Assembly (NCBI RefSeq): GCF_050908995.1
Contig: NC_135122.1
Span: 11,572,501 to 11,636,500 of the forward strand
DNA: 64,000 nt
Direction of reading: 5' to 3'
From: Andrena cerasifolii
Lineage: Eukaryota > Arthropoda > Insecta > Hymenoptera > Andrenidae
How positions within the stretch are numbered: position 1 is the stretch's first letter; each line of letters begins with the position of its first letter. Of this stretch, positions 34,901 to 46,215 are shown one piece after another. The position numbers were made by a program, and so were the translations under genes. Under the pieces are notes generated by a model. The model worked only from the letters and a program-made list of their open reading frames with translations. It was not told the origin of the DNA and did no database searches.

Positions 34901-37900
34901 GCTCGCTTTACGAAAATGCACCGAGGGATGCTACTTTTTAACTGCGTAAGTTTCTACAATAATGATCCATAAATATTATCTACCCCGGCGCCACGCTTGC
35001 TTGACGTATTTCATTAATCAGCAAGTGCCAAAGTAATATGACTGGGGGAAAGAAAATTTAGTTCCCATAGGAAGCATGGTACAATAATTGTTTGTATTGT
35101 GTGCTGAAGGCTGGAACACAAAATATTATATAAAGTAGAAATCTCCTTGAAACGTTGCAAAATTATTACAAATATTTAGATGGGACATTTGTTGCAGTTC
35201 GTTGCGCCCAGTGGTCGTTGAACCATTCGAGCAGCAAGACGACGTGGACGGTTACCCGGACAAGAACCTGCCCCGAAAGAATCCCGAGTTCTTCAAAGCC
35301 CGCGACATCGGCCCGAGGTTCGCGCAAATTGGGAGCTTCGAGCACGAGTACGGGACGAGGTGGAAGCAGCTTCACGAGCTGTACAAGCAGAAGGAAGAAG
35401 CGCTGAAGAGGGAAATGGCGATGGAGGAGGAAAAGTTGGAAGCTCAAATGGAGTTCGCGCGTTACGAGCACGAGACGGAATTGCTCAGGGAACGTAAGTG
35501 TTTTATCCCGTACGTCGAGAATTTTTTATACGCGACGGACGTGTTCTTACAAGCATACTGTGTCTTGTTACAGAGCTGCGCATGCGCGAGGCAGACCGCG
35601 AGAGACAGAAGAGAGAATGGGAGATGAAAGAGAGGCAAGCTGAAGAACAAAGGACACGCGAAGAAGAATTACGAAGGAGACAGCAAGAAGAAATGGCGAT
35701 GCGTATAAGAAGACAAGAAGAAGAACTGCACAGGCGCCAACAAGAGAATAACCTATTCATGCAGGTAATAGACTGAGAAACTGATTTTGGGATGAAAATT
35801 ATATGGCAGTTCGATATTAATATTCTCAATTCTAACACTCACGCGTAACATGATAAACGTATTTGAAATTATAAATCACTATGAAAAATTCTACTGCGCA
35901 GAACGCTTAATGGTTCTGTTATTTGTTATATTTTATGCTCAACTTTTTTTTTCATTTATAATTATGAATAGAACCATGTGCTTACCACACCGACACTTCG
36001 TAATTTTCACGTTACTCATTTTTCTTAATAATGCTTAGGGTTGTGTTCCCTCTATATTTAAGGAGCAAGCGATGAGAGGAGGAGGAGGTGGTGGTGGTGG
36101 CAGCGGTGGAGGAGGCGGAGGAGGCGGAGGAGGTGGTGGTGGTGGTCTAGGAGGAAAAAATTACGATTCCGTTAGTAATAGTGATCGCGATGGATATGGT
36201 CAACCTGACGGTAAGTTCGAAAACTTTAAATATTATGTACTATTAGGAAGTATCTACTATTATTGATGGTTTTTTTTTGGGAAATTTTCAACTAAGTGAT
36301 AGTCATTGCTAAGTATCTCACAGATCAGTAGTTAAACACATCCATTTATCTTTTATCATAGCTCTACCAAATTACGTAAATTCTCCACAGAGAGTATCGA
36401 TTTGTCATAAATATCTATTAGTGTGCGATGTTAAAATAAACGCGAAGTTCGTGATCATCGCACGACTAAGTTGCGCGTAAAATACAATTAAAATCGATGG
36501 AAATTCCGAATATTCAATTATACACAGAAGTAGTAATAGTTTCTAATAATGCATCAACTTTATTACAGGTGGAAGCGGCATACCAGTGGTAACGTATCCC
36601 TTTGAATTATTATTTCCTTTAATTTTTTACGACAAAACAATTGCTTATTCTTTTTCGAAACATTTAATTTCGATCTTTCATTTATATACGTACTTCTATC
36701 TGGTGATACTCCGAAAACTAAGCCTACACACGGGAATTTTTATTAGATGAATCGAGAACTGCGTTCTTGCATGACATAAAAAGAGCCAGTATCGTTAGTG
36801 AAAAAGTTCCGCGACACATAACGCGAGAGAACTTCTTTACAAGTATATTCCCATGGCGCATGCTTTCCAATGTAGCGGAGTTCTAATGTCTGCAAATGCC
36901 AACTTCATTGTCACGTCTTTAAATTTCACGCGCATGCTTTGTACAGATAATTCGATCTCAATTAATTGGCTATAACATGTGGAGGAGCCAATGAGGGCAT
37001 ATATTGAAACTTTCTGTCTGACCAGCCGTTTCTGATCGATATATCGTGGTGCGGACAGACGTAGGATTTTAAATTGTGTAATTTTTATTGTCTTCGCCGA
37101 AGTAGGGTTTATTTTAGACACTGATAGGATATGTCTATATCAGGTGTTCAATCGCAATTTTTTCACCCACATTCAAATGATACGATATTATCACGAGTAT
37201 TTTCGCTTTGAAATGATATCAGCTATTTAATACTTTTTTTCCCGTCTTAATCGACAGCAAAACACCTACCAAGCTGTGTTGGCTTTATTCAAGTTTGTCA
37301 GATCCGATCTGATGTTTAAAAACGAAATCTCTAAATTAACATTTTAGTCCGAAGTGGTGCTATAAATTTGAGATATCTCCATAACGTTCATTGGAGGATC
37401 TCATCAAGTTAATTATCTTTAATAACGTCCAAGCTCTTGGAACTGTGCACAAACAACCGAAAGATAACTAGAAGTATTACCTAATTTCTATGTATATTTG
37501 AAACGATCTTCCTTACATTTTAATAATGCCATAGGAAATTTTTAATACAAGAAATTATGTAGGTAGGATGATTTTATCTGATAGATTCGTCTTCGTGCAT
37601 TAAAACCCCTTCATTTTTTTAAAATGTGCCAAACCTTCGGTACATTTATTATCTTTTTGATAAGAAATCTAATTTTGTGATTACTACTTCGGCCACTTCG
37701 TACGTTATTAATTTCTACATGTTCTGAACTTATTCCGTTCATAAACGATTTTCACGACTCTCTTGCGAAATTCCTTTTCAGTACTACTCTTGGCAAAATG
37801 CGCTTCAGAGGTACAGCATAACGAACTTTCCAAAGCCCTTCATTATGCAAAAGATATGAGAAACTCGGGTGTTGAACTTGACTCGCAATAGAAACACGAA

Positions 37901-39848
37901 TGTTATAATGGGTACTGTTCTCTGGGCAAACGAAATGATTGTAACCAAAAAAAAAGAAAACTACATTAACGCTTTGCCGCATTGGTCTCTCCATATGATT
38001 GCAGACAGGAGGCTCTGTCTTCTATTTTCTCTAGATGTGTTAAGGATTAGGTATGTCGCTTACTATGGAACTACCATTTAAGCTTTGATTAATGACAAAA
38101 TTCCGATGTTAAAACCGAGCTCTCCATTCGGCACCTTCTACATTACCGAATATTAATTTCTCATAATAGTTCCATAGTAATAATTTGATATTTATTGACA
38201 AACAAATGCCCAACTGTATTAAACATCAATGAAAAGTGATCGGCGGCTGTATTCAGAAACTACGTAAAGTTGAAAATTGCCGTATTATCTTGCGTATCGG
38301 AAGTCGCTCGAAGATGTGACATAGTTGAAGTGTAGTTTCTGAGTAGAGCAATATTGATTATAATTTATGATAAATAATCAAGCTTGAAATGATCTTAATT
38401 TTACACAACGCAGATTTTGGGGGAACTATTTTTAATATGGTGTGTTAGCCTCTATGAATATTCCTATATGCGTTACTTCATACAACATCCACTTAAACAT
38501 TCACCAAGTATACGCGCCACTCCGAGGCATACGTATTAAGTAGAGTTTGCCTAGGGACCTTGATCACGCCCCTTTGCTACTCCTACGAATACGTATAGAC
38601 TCTCGAGTCGTGCAAAATTCTAATCCATATTATCTATACTGATATATGAAACCAGTAAATTTGCCGAAGAATGTCGCTGTTAAACAGCTACGAGGGTAAC
38701 TAATTCGACGAAGTATATCTTTATCGTTCTATGATGAAGCAATTCTATTCTGACAGGATTTTGTGAGAATATTAGGCTTTGGGGATTGCGGGTCCACGCC
38801 ACTTTACATTTTGTACACGGAGCAATGAAAGATTCTCGTGGGTATCATACTTGGTATCGACGTGGAAAACTGAAAAACTTTGAAAATGGGAGCTTCGAAG
38901 CATCGAACAGCTGTGGCATAATTATATTAAGTCGTTCTAACAGGAATCTATGCATTAGTTCTGAATACAAATTCTGAAGATAGTGCCGCGGCGCACAAAT
39001 TTTCGATCTTCTTAAACCCGAATACGATGATTGAGAAAAAGGCACTGTAAACGACTGGTCCGCGGCGTGGATTATCCGTAATCCACTTAACAGGTATTAA
39101 CCGACTCCGGCGGTGAAATCACCGTCGTCAGATCTATACGTTGGGCATTTGCTTGGTCAAGCAACGGTTGATCAATGTCGAGAAAAACGTCATATGATAT
39201 TCTGAAAAAGGAGTATAACACGTTTATTCGTATGTCGTTTGTTTTAGCGCGTGTATCACGCACGATATCCATTCTACTAATGTGTTGTACATTGCAAACA
39301 GCGTATCTAACATTGTGTTTTCCCCTTTCTTTTCTATGTGATTTGACGAAAATTGACGATGACCTGTGCTGCTGTCGCAAACATGGATGGTCGACCTGAA
39401 ACCGTGAACCGTGTATTTATGGTACATCCAAATATCTACGAAACACCCCATGCGTGTGTGTTCAACCGTTGTCGTAAACGGGAATAATCGGTGGCAATTC
39501 ACTTCCAACGATTATCGACAAACGCACTCCCGACTGCACTTATTGACTTAACCAAAAACACTTCTTTTCCACGCGTGGTATAAACGGACACGCCCCGACC
39601 TTCTTCTGACGACACTCGCGGATTAGGATCCAAAGTCTTTCATGGATGCGTACAACAGTATGGATCGCGGCAGCCGAGGGGGTTACAATGACGATCGCGG
39701 TCAGATAATGGATTTAATGGACATGAGGGTCGATATGGGCAACATGGGTGGCGGTCGTGGAGGTAGTGGTGGTGGTAGTGGACGTTGGCAAGGTGGGAAT
39801 GATCGAAATCGTCAGGACGATTATCCTAACAAGAGGAGACGCTATTAA
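31977..39848 (+). CDS. nonA: NonA, DBHS-family RNA-binding protein (paraspeckle/SFPQ-PSPC1 type)
   Basis: Nine exons: 31977-32189, 33931-34119, 34239-34457, 34644-34945, 35198-35493, 35574-35764, 36063-36210, 36569-36588 (20 nt) and 39627-39848. Phases all agree and the product is 599 aa. DBHS proteins are nuclear RNA/DNA-binding dimers in transcription, splicing and RNA retention; Drosophila nonA affects vision and courtship song. The N-terminus is Gly/Arg/Met-rich (RGG-like, with GMGMGMGM). RRM1 is about 165-235 (RNP2 LYIGNL, RNP1 KNFAFLRM) and RRM2 about 241-310. The NOPS segment PVVVEPFEQQDDVDG follows, then a long charged coiled coil (EHEYGTRWKQLHELY and an Arg/Glu helix). A poly-Gly tract from a coding GGN microsatellite is at 36072-36156, and the tail ends PNKRRRY, probably a nuclear signal. 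The start ATGG follows AACG, a good context. Confidence 0.94.
33124..33347. mobile_element. hAT-type MITE, 224 bp, in NonA intron 1
   Basis: Left end CAGGGTCGGATTAAG and right end the complement of CAGTGCTGGATTAAAC. Flanking 8-mers are ATTATAAG (33116-33123) and ACTATAAG (33348-33355), an 8-bp target duplication with one mismatch. It has GC-rich ends, an AT-rich centre and no ORF. The internal GGCCCYAAGCAC-type ends are weakly similar to those of the element at 8676. Confidence 0.75.
33640..33860. mobile_element. degenerate retroelement fragment, NonA intron 1
   Basis: Contains ACTAGCTTTACTACTCGGCT followed by TCGCCCGAA and, 180 bp on, GACGACAGACAAACATACAA with an AT-rich end. This resembles the ends of widespread arthropod LINE/SINE insertions with a TTCGCCC-type head and an ACAGACAAAC-type tail. 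I could not define a target duplication, so the boundaries and the family are uncertain. Confidence 0.35.
36569..36588 (+). other. nonA: 20-nt coding microexon of NonA
   Basis: Flanked by TTTATTACAG on the left and GTAACG on the right. It completes the Gly codon split at the end of exon 7 and adds SGIPV-type residues (Gly-Gly-Ser-Gly-Ile-Pro-Val), handing over in phase 0 to the last exon (DPKSFMDAY). Because 20 is not a multiple of three, skipping it shifts the frame of the last exon. Confidence 0.75.
36589..39626 (+). other. last intron of NonA (3.0 kb)
   Basis: Bounded by GTG|GTAACG and GCGGATTAG|GAT. AT-rich; no coding exon of another gene is recognisable on either strand. The small open frames inside (for example 39087-39508) show no domain. 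Confidence 0.65.
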
Positions 39849-41250
39849 AGAATATCTGACAGTATTATAACAGTCCCCATTTCTTTTTCTTTCTTTTTTT
39901 TTTTAATTGATCGATTGAGAAGAAATTTACGTTCGCCGATAGTTCGCATTGTACTCTTCAGTCATATTTCCACGACTTTTGCTATCGATCATCTCTCACG
40001 TTTTATACATTATAGGGTAGGGGTGAGGGTGTGATTCTTGGCAAGAATGAGTGCGGGTAGTTAATGTGATGGGATGAATAGTGGTCGATGCGATTTTTTA
40101 TATCGTGTTGGATCTGACGCGAATTATTATCCGCGTGCAAGGGACTGCTGCGTTTTATACAGACTTTAAGTTGATCGGGGAGGGATCAACGAAACGCGAA
40201 CCGACGCGCGCGAGCAAAAATATGTGAGAAACATCTGTTTGAATGATTTATAATACTAACACACAACAGATATATTTGATACATTGACGAGTTCTTTAGG
40301 CTCCGGCAGACAATTATTCTCTTGAGAGGCATAGAAACTATGATAATCGATTACCGAGGTGTGAGTAACCCTCCCTGTTAACGCTGACTACTAACACGAT
40401 CATATCATTTTCGAACTCTTTAAGTATAAGAAATCATAACATTTAAATCATATGCCCTTTTCTCTCTCCCCCCCCCCCTTTATTTCCTAGAGACTGTTCT
40501 GTTCTGAGAGAACGAAACGCATAGGGAGGAAGAACTGAACTTTTCAGCTGGCGGTATCGCTAATAATTCTCTGTCATGGTAGCATACCATCATAATTATA
40601 ACATGTAGAAACGAAGTATATATTCATCGTCAATTAGTATTTTATAGAAATCATATGGGAGTTTCATTCGAATTGAGAAAAATGTGTACATATTCCCAAA
40701 AAAATTAAGAAACGACATAATATATATATATATATATTATTAGTTTTGTCACTATTGTATTGTCGTATTATAACCATTAGATTATCATTTGTTTGATTTC
40801 ATAGCTCTCCAAAGTAAAAGTAATTACGCTCTGATCGTCCCCTTTGCTTTATACTTTACGATACACAATGAGAATATTAAATTAGTTTATAAGTGAGAAT
40901 GCGTTGATCCTGACTGAAATCGATATCAGTCGCTCGGTAATTCACCTTTCCATAAGGAGGGAAAAAGGAAAGGAGTGTCGGACAGTTTTAGCTAGTGCAT
41001 TACGTACGTGTTTTTAAGCTAACGGATGGTGTGGGCCTCACCATTAAGGAGTATATGCAATTTCAGCATTGCTTGGAACTTCGTAAAAAGTAATTATGTT
41101 AGAATAAGACGTATACCAGCAAAGTGATCTGGAATTATACTACTCGAAACTTTGTGAAGGAACTTAACTGACAAGAAGTAATTTTATGAATAAAGGTCTA
41201 TATATATATACATGTATATATACAATATATCTATATGTAGGAACTATTTA
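39849..41250 (+). other. NonA 3' UTR and poly(A) signal
   Basis: Begins after the TAA at 39846-39848. The most convincing AATAAA is at 41189-41194, followed by a TA-rich stretch, suggesting a 3' UTR of about 1.3 kb. A short (TA)n run is at 40721-40738. The exact cleavage site cannot be read from DNA alone. Confidence 0.5.
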
Positions 41251-43150
41251 TTTAATATTATCGATCTTCACGGTTGTGGATGCATTGGAAACATGCGTGC
41301 TTGAAGGATAATGCGAAAACTTATCACGTTTCTGTTGCTTTCGATACAGATTGTACCCAATGAAGGGCAAATTGACAGCCCGAACGGGGCATTTGCCATT
41401 TTTGTAGAAAACTTAATCACTTGCAGGTTTTCCGAAGTTGCTATTACACAGAATCAACATTATACTTCTACGATGTATAAGTCAGTAGTTATTCGTTTAT
41501 TTTTATAAACAGACTGCTCGAGTAAATGATAAGACGGTTAATTTTGGCTGTGTGCACACAACTGTTTGCCACGATACTTAATGAAAATTATAAGTTGGAG
41601 GTGACAAGAGTACATTGATATTTTTGCTTGCATTGGTTTAATGGGGAAAATCGAACTGAAATCGATAGGAATGATTTTAATTCCTACCGGCTGGATTAGG
41701 TCCCAGCGTTTTCTGAACATGAGGTCTTGAAATGATACGTATTGTGGGTGTGACGTAAATGGAAGAAGTGTCCTTCCATCGACATACTTCTCGAAGTAAT
41801 TTTTATAACACACGAATGGTATGCTTCTTTTATATTTCAATTTTTTTTTTGTAATAAAAGAATTATTAAGAAGAACGACTTGTAAAAAAATTTCTATTCA
41901 TGTTAGATGCATAAATGAATAGGTAATTTTTTTGTATTCTCGACGTCGTTTATTCTTGATCGTTATTTTTGTTCTATTTCTTTTTTATTGTGGTTCTCAA
42001 TACTTTCTGCTTCTTCCCAACTAATTGCAAGAATGTTTCAGACGAAGTCAAACGTGTTTAGTGTATTTAAAGGAGAAGTGTCTATACAACGATATACGAA
42101 ATATAATTTTCCCACTGGGAAGTAAAAATTTTTACAATCGAAGCACTTGAAATAATACAAGTAAATGTAATAAAAATCGATCGATTATATTTCATTCTAT
42201 ATCTTATACTTCAGATCTACTGTTCGCAAAAATTGTTACACCTTTCTTTCAGGAACTATTAAGCATAATTTCTGTAATTTTCAACATTCCACATCCAGTG
42301 AAACCGATAAATGGAACTTATTATTTTTAAACACATGTGGTATTTAATATTCTCTTAGCTTCGTATAACCAACGGTACTTTTCTTTCCCACAAAGAAACG
42401 TTATATTTCTCTACACACGTAAAGAAGATCGTCACAGTGTACCATTTTTTCGCACAATCTTCTTTTAATTACTCGCATTACTCTTCAACGTGTCTTTACC
42501 TACATCTGCTCTTAATCTACCAATCATCTAATCTTATTTCTCTCTTATTCATGAATTTTATGAAAACCTCCCGATTCATTCCAAGTCAACTGACCTACAA
42601 CTGTGTGCCCGTAGTTTAGATACTTAATATGTATAATATTATGTTTTACGTTATATTTATAATTAGGTACTTGCAAGGAGACTTTGTATTCGCGGAATGA
42701 AAGATTCACGATCCTCTCGATAGGATCTGATAAAACAATTCATTCAGCGAACACTTGCCCCGCACGAAAACGTTGCAATGCAATGATAAAAAAATAGGGT
42801 GCATGTGTTATTCGATGCATACGCTCTATGTGCGCCCAAAAGGTTCTTTAACAAACCAGGAATCTGTCTTTTTTTTAAAAAAAAAAAATGGAACTTCTGC
42901 TGACACGTGGATATCGAACAATGTAAACCATATATATATAATATATATATATATACATATATAAATATGTATATGTAATATATATATATATATATATATA
43001 TATCGCACATGTGCTACTAAATTGATCACGGGAACGCTATGACTTTAATCATAACCACTTCTGAGAATTTCTGCGGACGAATGTATCCCATCTTCTTTCT
43101 CGAAGAAAACGACATTACCGTCCCGAGTGCACGCGATCGCTTGACATCGC
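41251..43150. other. AT-rich intergenic DNA, no gene supported
   Basis: No recognisable coding exon or RNA gene. (TA)n microsatellite tracts occur at about 42932-43004. It may include the far end of a long WDR7 3' UTR from the minus strand, but no boundary is visible. Confidence 0.4.
42932..43004. repeat. (TA)n microsatellite cluster
   Basis: Interrupted runs of TA dinucleotides broken by short ATGTATATG-type interruptions. Open frames across it (Ile/Tyr repeats) are artefacts. Confidence 0.9.
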
Positions 43151-43165
43151 GAAATAATTGCACGA

Positions 43166-43173
43166 TATATAAA
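43166..43173 (+). promoter_or_regulatory. TATA box of the small-ORF transcript
   Basis: A perfect TATATAAA in the context GCACGATATATAAACCGAAC. It lies about 30-35 bases before the likely transcript start (43197-43205) and about 95 bases before the start codon at 43260. Assignment is inferred from spacing to the first splice donor at 43279. Confidence 0.5.
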
Positions 43174-43259
43174 CCGAACGATTATTAAGCAAGAGTCTTT
43201 TAACGGAGGAGAGACAGCAATGACAAGATAGGCTTACTTACTTGAAACTACTAGTGTCA

Positions 43260-44640
43260 ATGAATCTACTGGTACGAGGTGAGTAGATTTTGTAAAACTG
43301 TTATTATGCGTAATTCTATTTTAATCTTCGGGTGGGACGATCACACAAGGCATATGGTAAAGATTACAAAGGGGATGCTACTGCTACTGAATTTTAAGCA
43401 ATTTTTTAATATACGATTTTTCGTCGACAGTGGTTCAAACGTATCCTTAACATAAATCCTGAATATTCTGTATTTTCAGTGTACCTGATTTTATATTATA
43501 TAATAATAGGTGCACAAGCTGTGACTCGATATTTGACTGATATTCCCATTTGTAATCTTTACCAGGAAATTTGAATTTATCTGTAATGTTGCGAAGCTTC
43601 GAACTGTTAGCGAAAAGAATAAGGAGTTTACGGTACATGGTCCACTTCGTTAACAGAATTAAATATATTTCGACATCGCGTTGGGCATTGATTATACTTG
43701 TCTCGTGCAACCGTGACCGTTTTATGTTACACGATTCTGCAAGAATTTACTACTCCTTATGTGCAAATTTATCAGCCTAGACTGTGTTTTTTACCTACGA
43801 CAACCAAAATGTATTTGCGTGCCGACTTTAGCGAAAGGTTGTCTAGGTTCGCTATTGAAATCTAGGCTGTTACAACTAATTGCTACTTCAACTGATCGAT
43901 GTTCTACTTGGATGTCTGGGGTGGTAATACGTATGGGGCCATCTATCTGAGCCTTCTAAACATCACACGCATAACAATTTATCGAATCTGTTCTCAAAGA
44001 AATCTTAATTAAAATTAGATAGGCTGGAAATACACTGCAACCAATTTTCATTTATGAAAACCACGTGAAAAATCTCGGTTAAAGTCTGAACAGTTTGAAA
44101 GATTTCAGCGCTTCGCTCGGTTATGGGGAAATTATGTGTTTTTCATTTAGAGAACCGTCTCAATACATTGTATTTTTTAATCTTCCGATATCATTCTGGT
44201 CGCATTTGTTTCTAAATGATTTGCAAGAATTGTAGCTCCCGTAATAAGAGGATTTCTCCTCATGTTGCTTTACCGTATACTTGCTAGTACGTATTATATC
44301 TTACCGTATGATTATTCGCATTAGATGTTAGCTATCAAAAGGAAAAGAGAAGTTCGAATTTTTTTCTATGACGTGGCCATCGTGCTGTTGTGCTCGATAA
44401 GCAAAATAAGTGTACTTTATTAATTCAGGATTCTAATGTTTGTGGTGATATATGATAGCACCCTTATCGATTTTATTTCGCAGGCCGCAAACTTGTTTAT
44501 AATTTACGTATAAAACATGTCAGTTCGCTGGTTTTTAGATTAAAAAAATTAAGGGATGAATACCGTGCTATGAACTAAATATATTTATATCGTCTTTTGT
44601 GTTTGCAGATGCTCATAGCAGTTGCTGGTTGAGGAAATGA
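43260..44640 (+). CDS. smORF A: 16-aa peptide across intron 1 of the small-ORF transcript
   Basis: Starts at ATG 43260-43262 in exon 1, with the codon split G|AT across the 43278/44609 junction and a TGA stop at 44638-44640. The product is MNLLVRDAHSSCWLRK. It could be a regulatory upstream ORF instead of a functional peptide. No family is recognised. Confidence 0.25.
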
Positions 44641-44866
44641 TTTGATGAAACTCGTGAAACTGTGAAAAGGTAGGTTTTCATGGATGTTAATGGCAGAATT
44701 TAAAACTCCAAGCAGTACTAGAGTTCAGTCAGTCATTGTGAATGATTCTATGATAGAGTACTAACAGTCCTGATGTACTGATTATTACGCAACTCGTGAG
44801 ATAACCGAACAAACTTTCGTTGGCCTTATTAAACGAGAGTTTCTAATTACAGTTTTGAGCTCCATC

Positions 44867-45187
44867 ATGCTGTACGCAATTGAGAATATGCCCTACGTGA
44901 AGTATGATTGCGTGAGGAAGGCCGAGATTGAAGTATTAAGGTTCGTTCGTTTCATTTTCCTTTTGAAAATTTTTCGATATTTGATGTCAATAATATAATT
45001 ATATATTTCTCGATATTTGATGTCAATAATATATAATTATATTATTGACATCTATGTATATGATTGCTTTTAAAAACGCATGCTTACGAAAATGGTTTCA
45101 TATTTTAACTAAATATTTTATTCATTTTACAGGAAGAAGATTCGTAGACACTGTGCACAAGGCGTTGAAATTCAAGAGTATGGATAA
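44867..45187 (+). CDS. smORF B: 42-aa basic amphipathic peptide, two exons
   Basis: Coding 44867-44940 joined to 45133-45187; the split codon AG|G gives Arg, and the stop is TAA. The start ATG follows CTCCATC, and an in-frame TGA lies upstream in exon 2. The peptide begins MLYAIENMPYVKYDCVRK and continues with a Glu/Ile/Val/Leu/Arg helix-like segment (AEIEVLRKKIRRHC) with hydrophobic residues at helical spacing, then ends GVEIQEYG. There is no signal peptide or membrane helix. That the frame stays open and in phase across the intron is mild support for coding. I do not recognise it. Confidence 0.4.
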
Positions 45188-46023
45188 AGCGTTTAATAGA
45201 AAATAAAATTTAATATCAAGATAATCAATTATGCACGCTTCCTACATGCCTGGAGAAATCTAGCTCACGTTGGATCTTCCATTTTAAGGTAATGTATCTT
45301 TTAAATAGATTCTTTAGACTTCGAGTGTCTTGAATATATAAATAATAATTTGAACTGTATTTTACTTCGTATAAAAGAAGATTGATTAGTTTATAGAAGT
45401 GATAAAATAGACGTTTTCAAACATTTAATGATGATAATCTTTCGGGGCTGAGTACTTGTGACGAAACTTGAAAACTCCAACGTGTACAAATAAAAACTGA
45501 GATAGAATGATAATCTTATACATTTACCTCAATTGTATTCTATGAGTAATTAGATTTGTATCTTTTTCAGCACTTTATGAATCGCTACGAGGTGGAATCG
45601 CTCTAATTTCAAATGGAAGATTAATGGTAATTATCTACTTTAATATTCATGAATTCGTTATTACCACCATAATAAATAAAATTTTTAAGTGTAAAGATTG
45701 AATGAATTATAATAGGTGGGTTTCTCGATGCGTCAAAACCAAGTTTCGAGAATTAGAAACTTTACACTTTATTCGTGATTCGAAAGCGAAATAAAAAGTA
45801 TAAAATCAATAAATAAAGAATCGTCGCAGCGCGTCTCGAGAATTTAAAAATTGCTGCTTCGAACATAAATTTCTATATGATGAAATTTTGGCTAGAGTCC
45901 TGATTAAAAGAGATGACACAATATTTGTTCATACATATTCTGAACCTTTCAATTATACAATAAAACTAAATAATGTAAATGAAATGTAAAAAAATATCAT
46001 TGTTTCTTTGTTACAGTGTTCCG

Positions 46024-46113
46024 ATGCCAAATGCAAAGCAGGATAAAATTCTACGTAATACGAGAGATCCAATTCGTGTACGAGTCGGTTTTAACTACAT
46101 AAATAAGCTTTAA
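46024..46113 (+). CDS. smORF C: 29-aa peptide in the last exon of the small-ORF transcript
   Basis: A single-exon ORF from ATG 46024 to TAA 46111-46113, about 80 bases before the AATAAA. The product is basic (begins MPNAKQDKILRNTRDP, ends NYINKL). An in-frame TAA lies just upstream, so it cannot extend. Coding status is unknown. Confidence 0.2.
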   Translation: MPNAKQDKILRNTRDPIRVRVGFNYINKL

Positions 46114-46215
46114 ATAATTGATCTTATTTCGATGATGGTACAAATGTAATTTTATAGGAAGAATAATTTTGCATGTTGTACTGTACATTTAAACAATAAA
46201 GTATCAGATATATTT

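Larger units (their letters stand above)
43198..46215 (+). ncRNA. candidate six-exon small-ORF (polycistronic micropeptide or lncRNA) gene
   Basis: I infer exons ~43198-43278, 44609-44669, 44853-44940, 45133-45288, 45571-45626 and 46017 to ~46215, each with consensus sites (ACGAG|GTGAGT, TTTGCAG|, AAAAG|GTAGGT, AATTACAG|, TTTTACAG|, TTTAAG|GTAATG, TTTTTCAG|, TTGTTACAG|). A TATA box precedes exon 1 and AATAAA is at 46195-46200. The spliced transcript has no long ORF but three short ones that start or end within it: 16 codons (43260, crossing intron 1), 42 codons (44867 to 45187, crossing intron 3) and 29 codons (46024-46113). I do not recognise any of the peptides. It may be a lncRNA or a peptide gene. 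Splice pairing is inference. Confidence 0.45.

Noticed and set aside
42744..43029. Ile/Tyr-rich open frames
   Set aside because: Translations of the (TA)n microsatellite.
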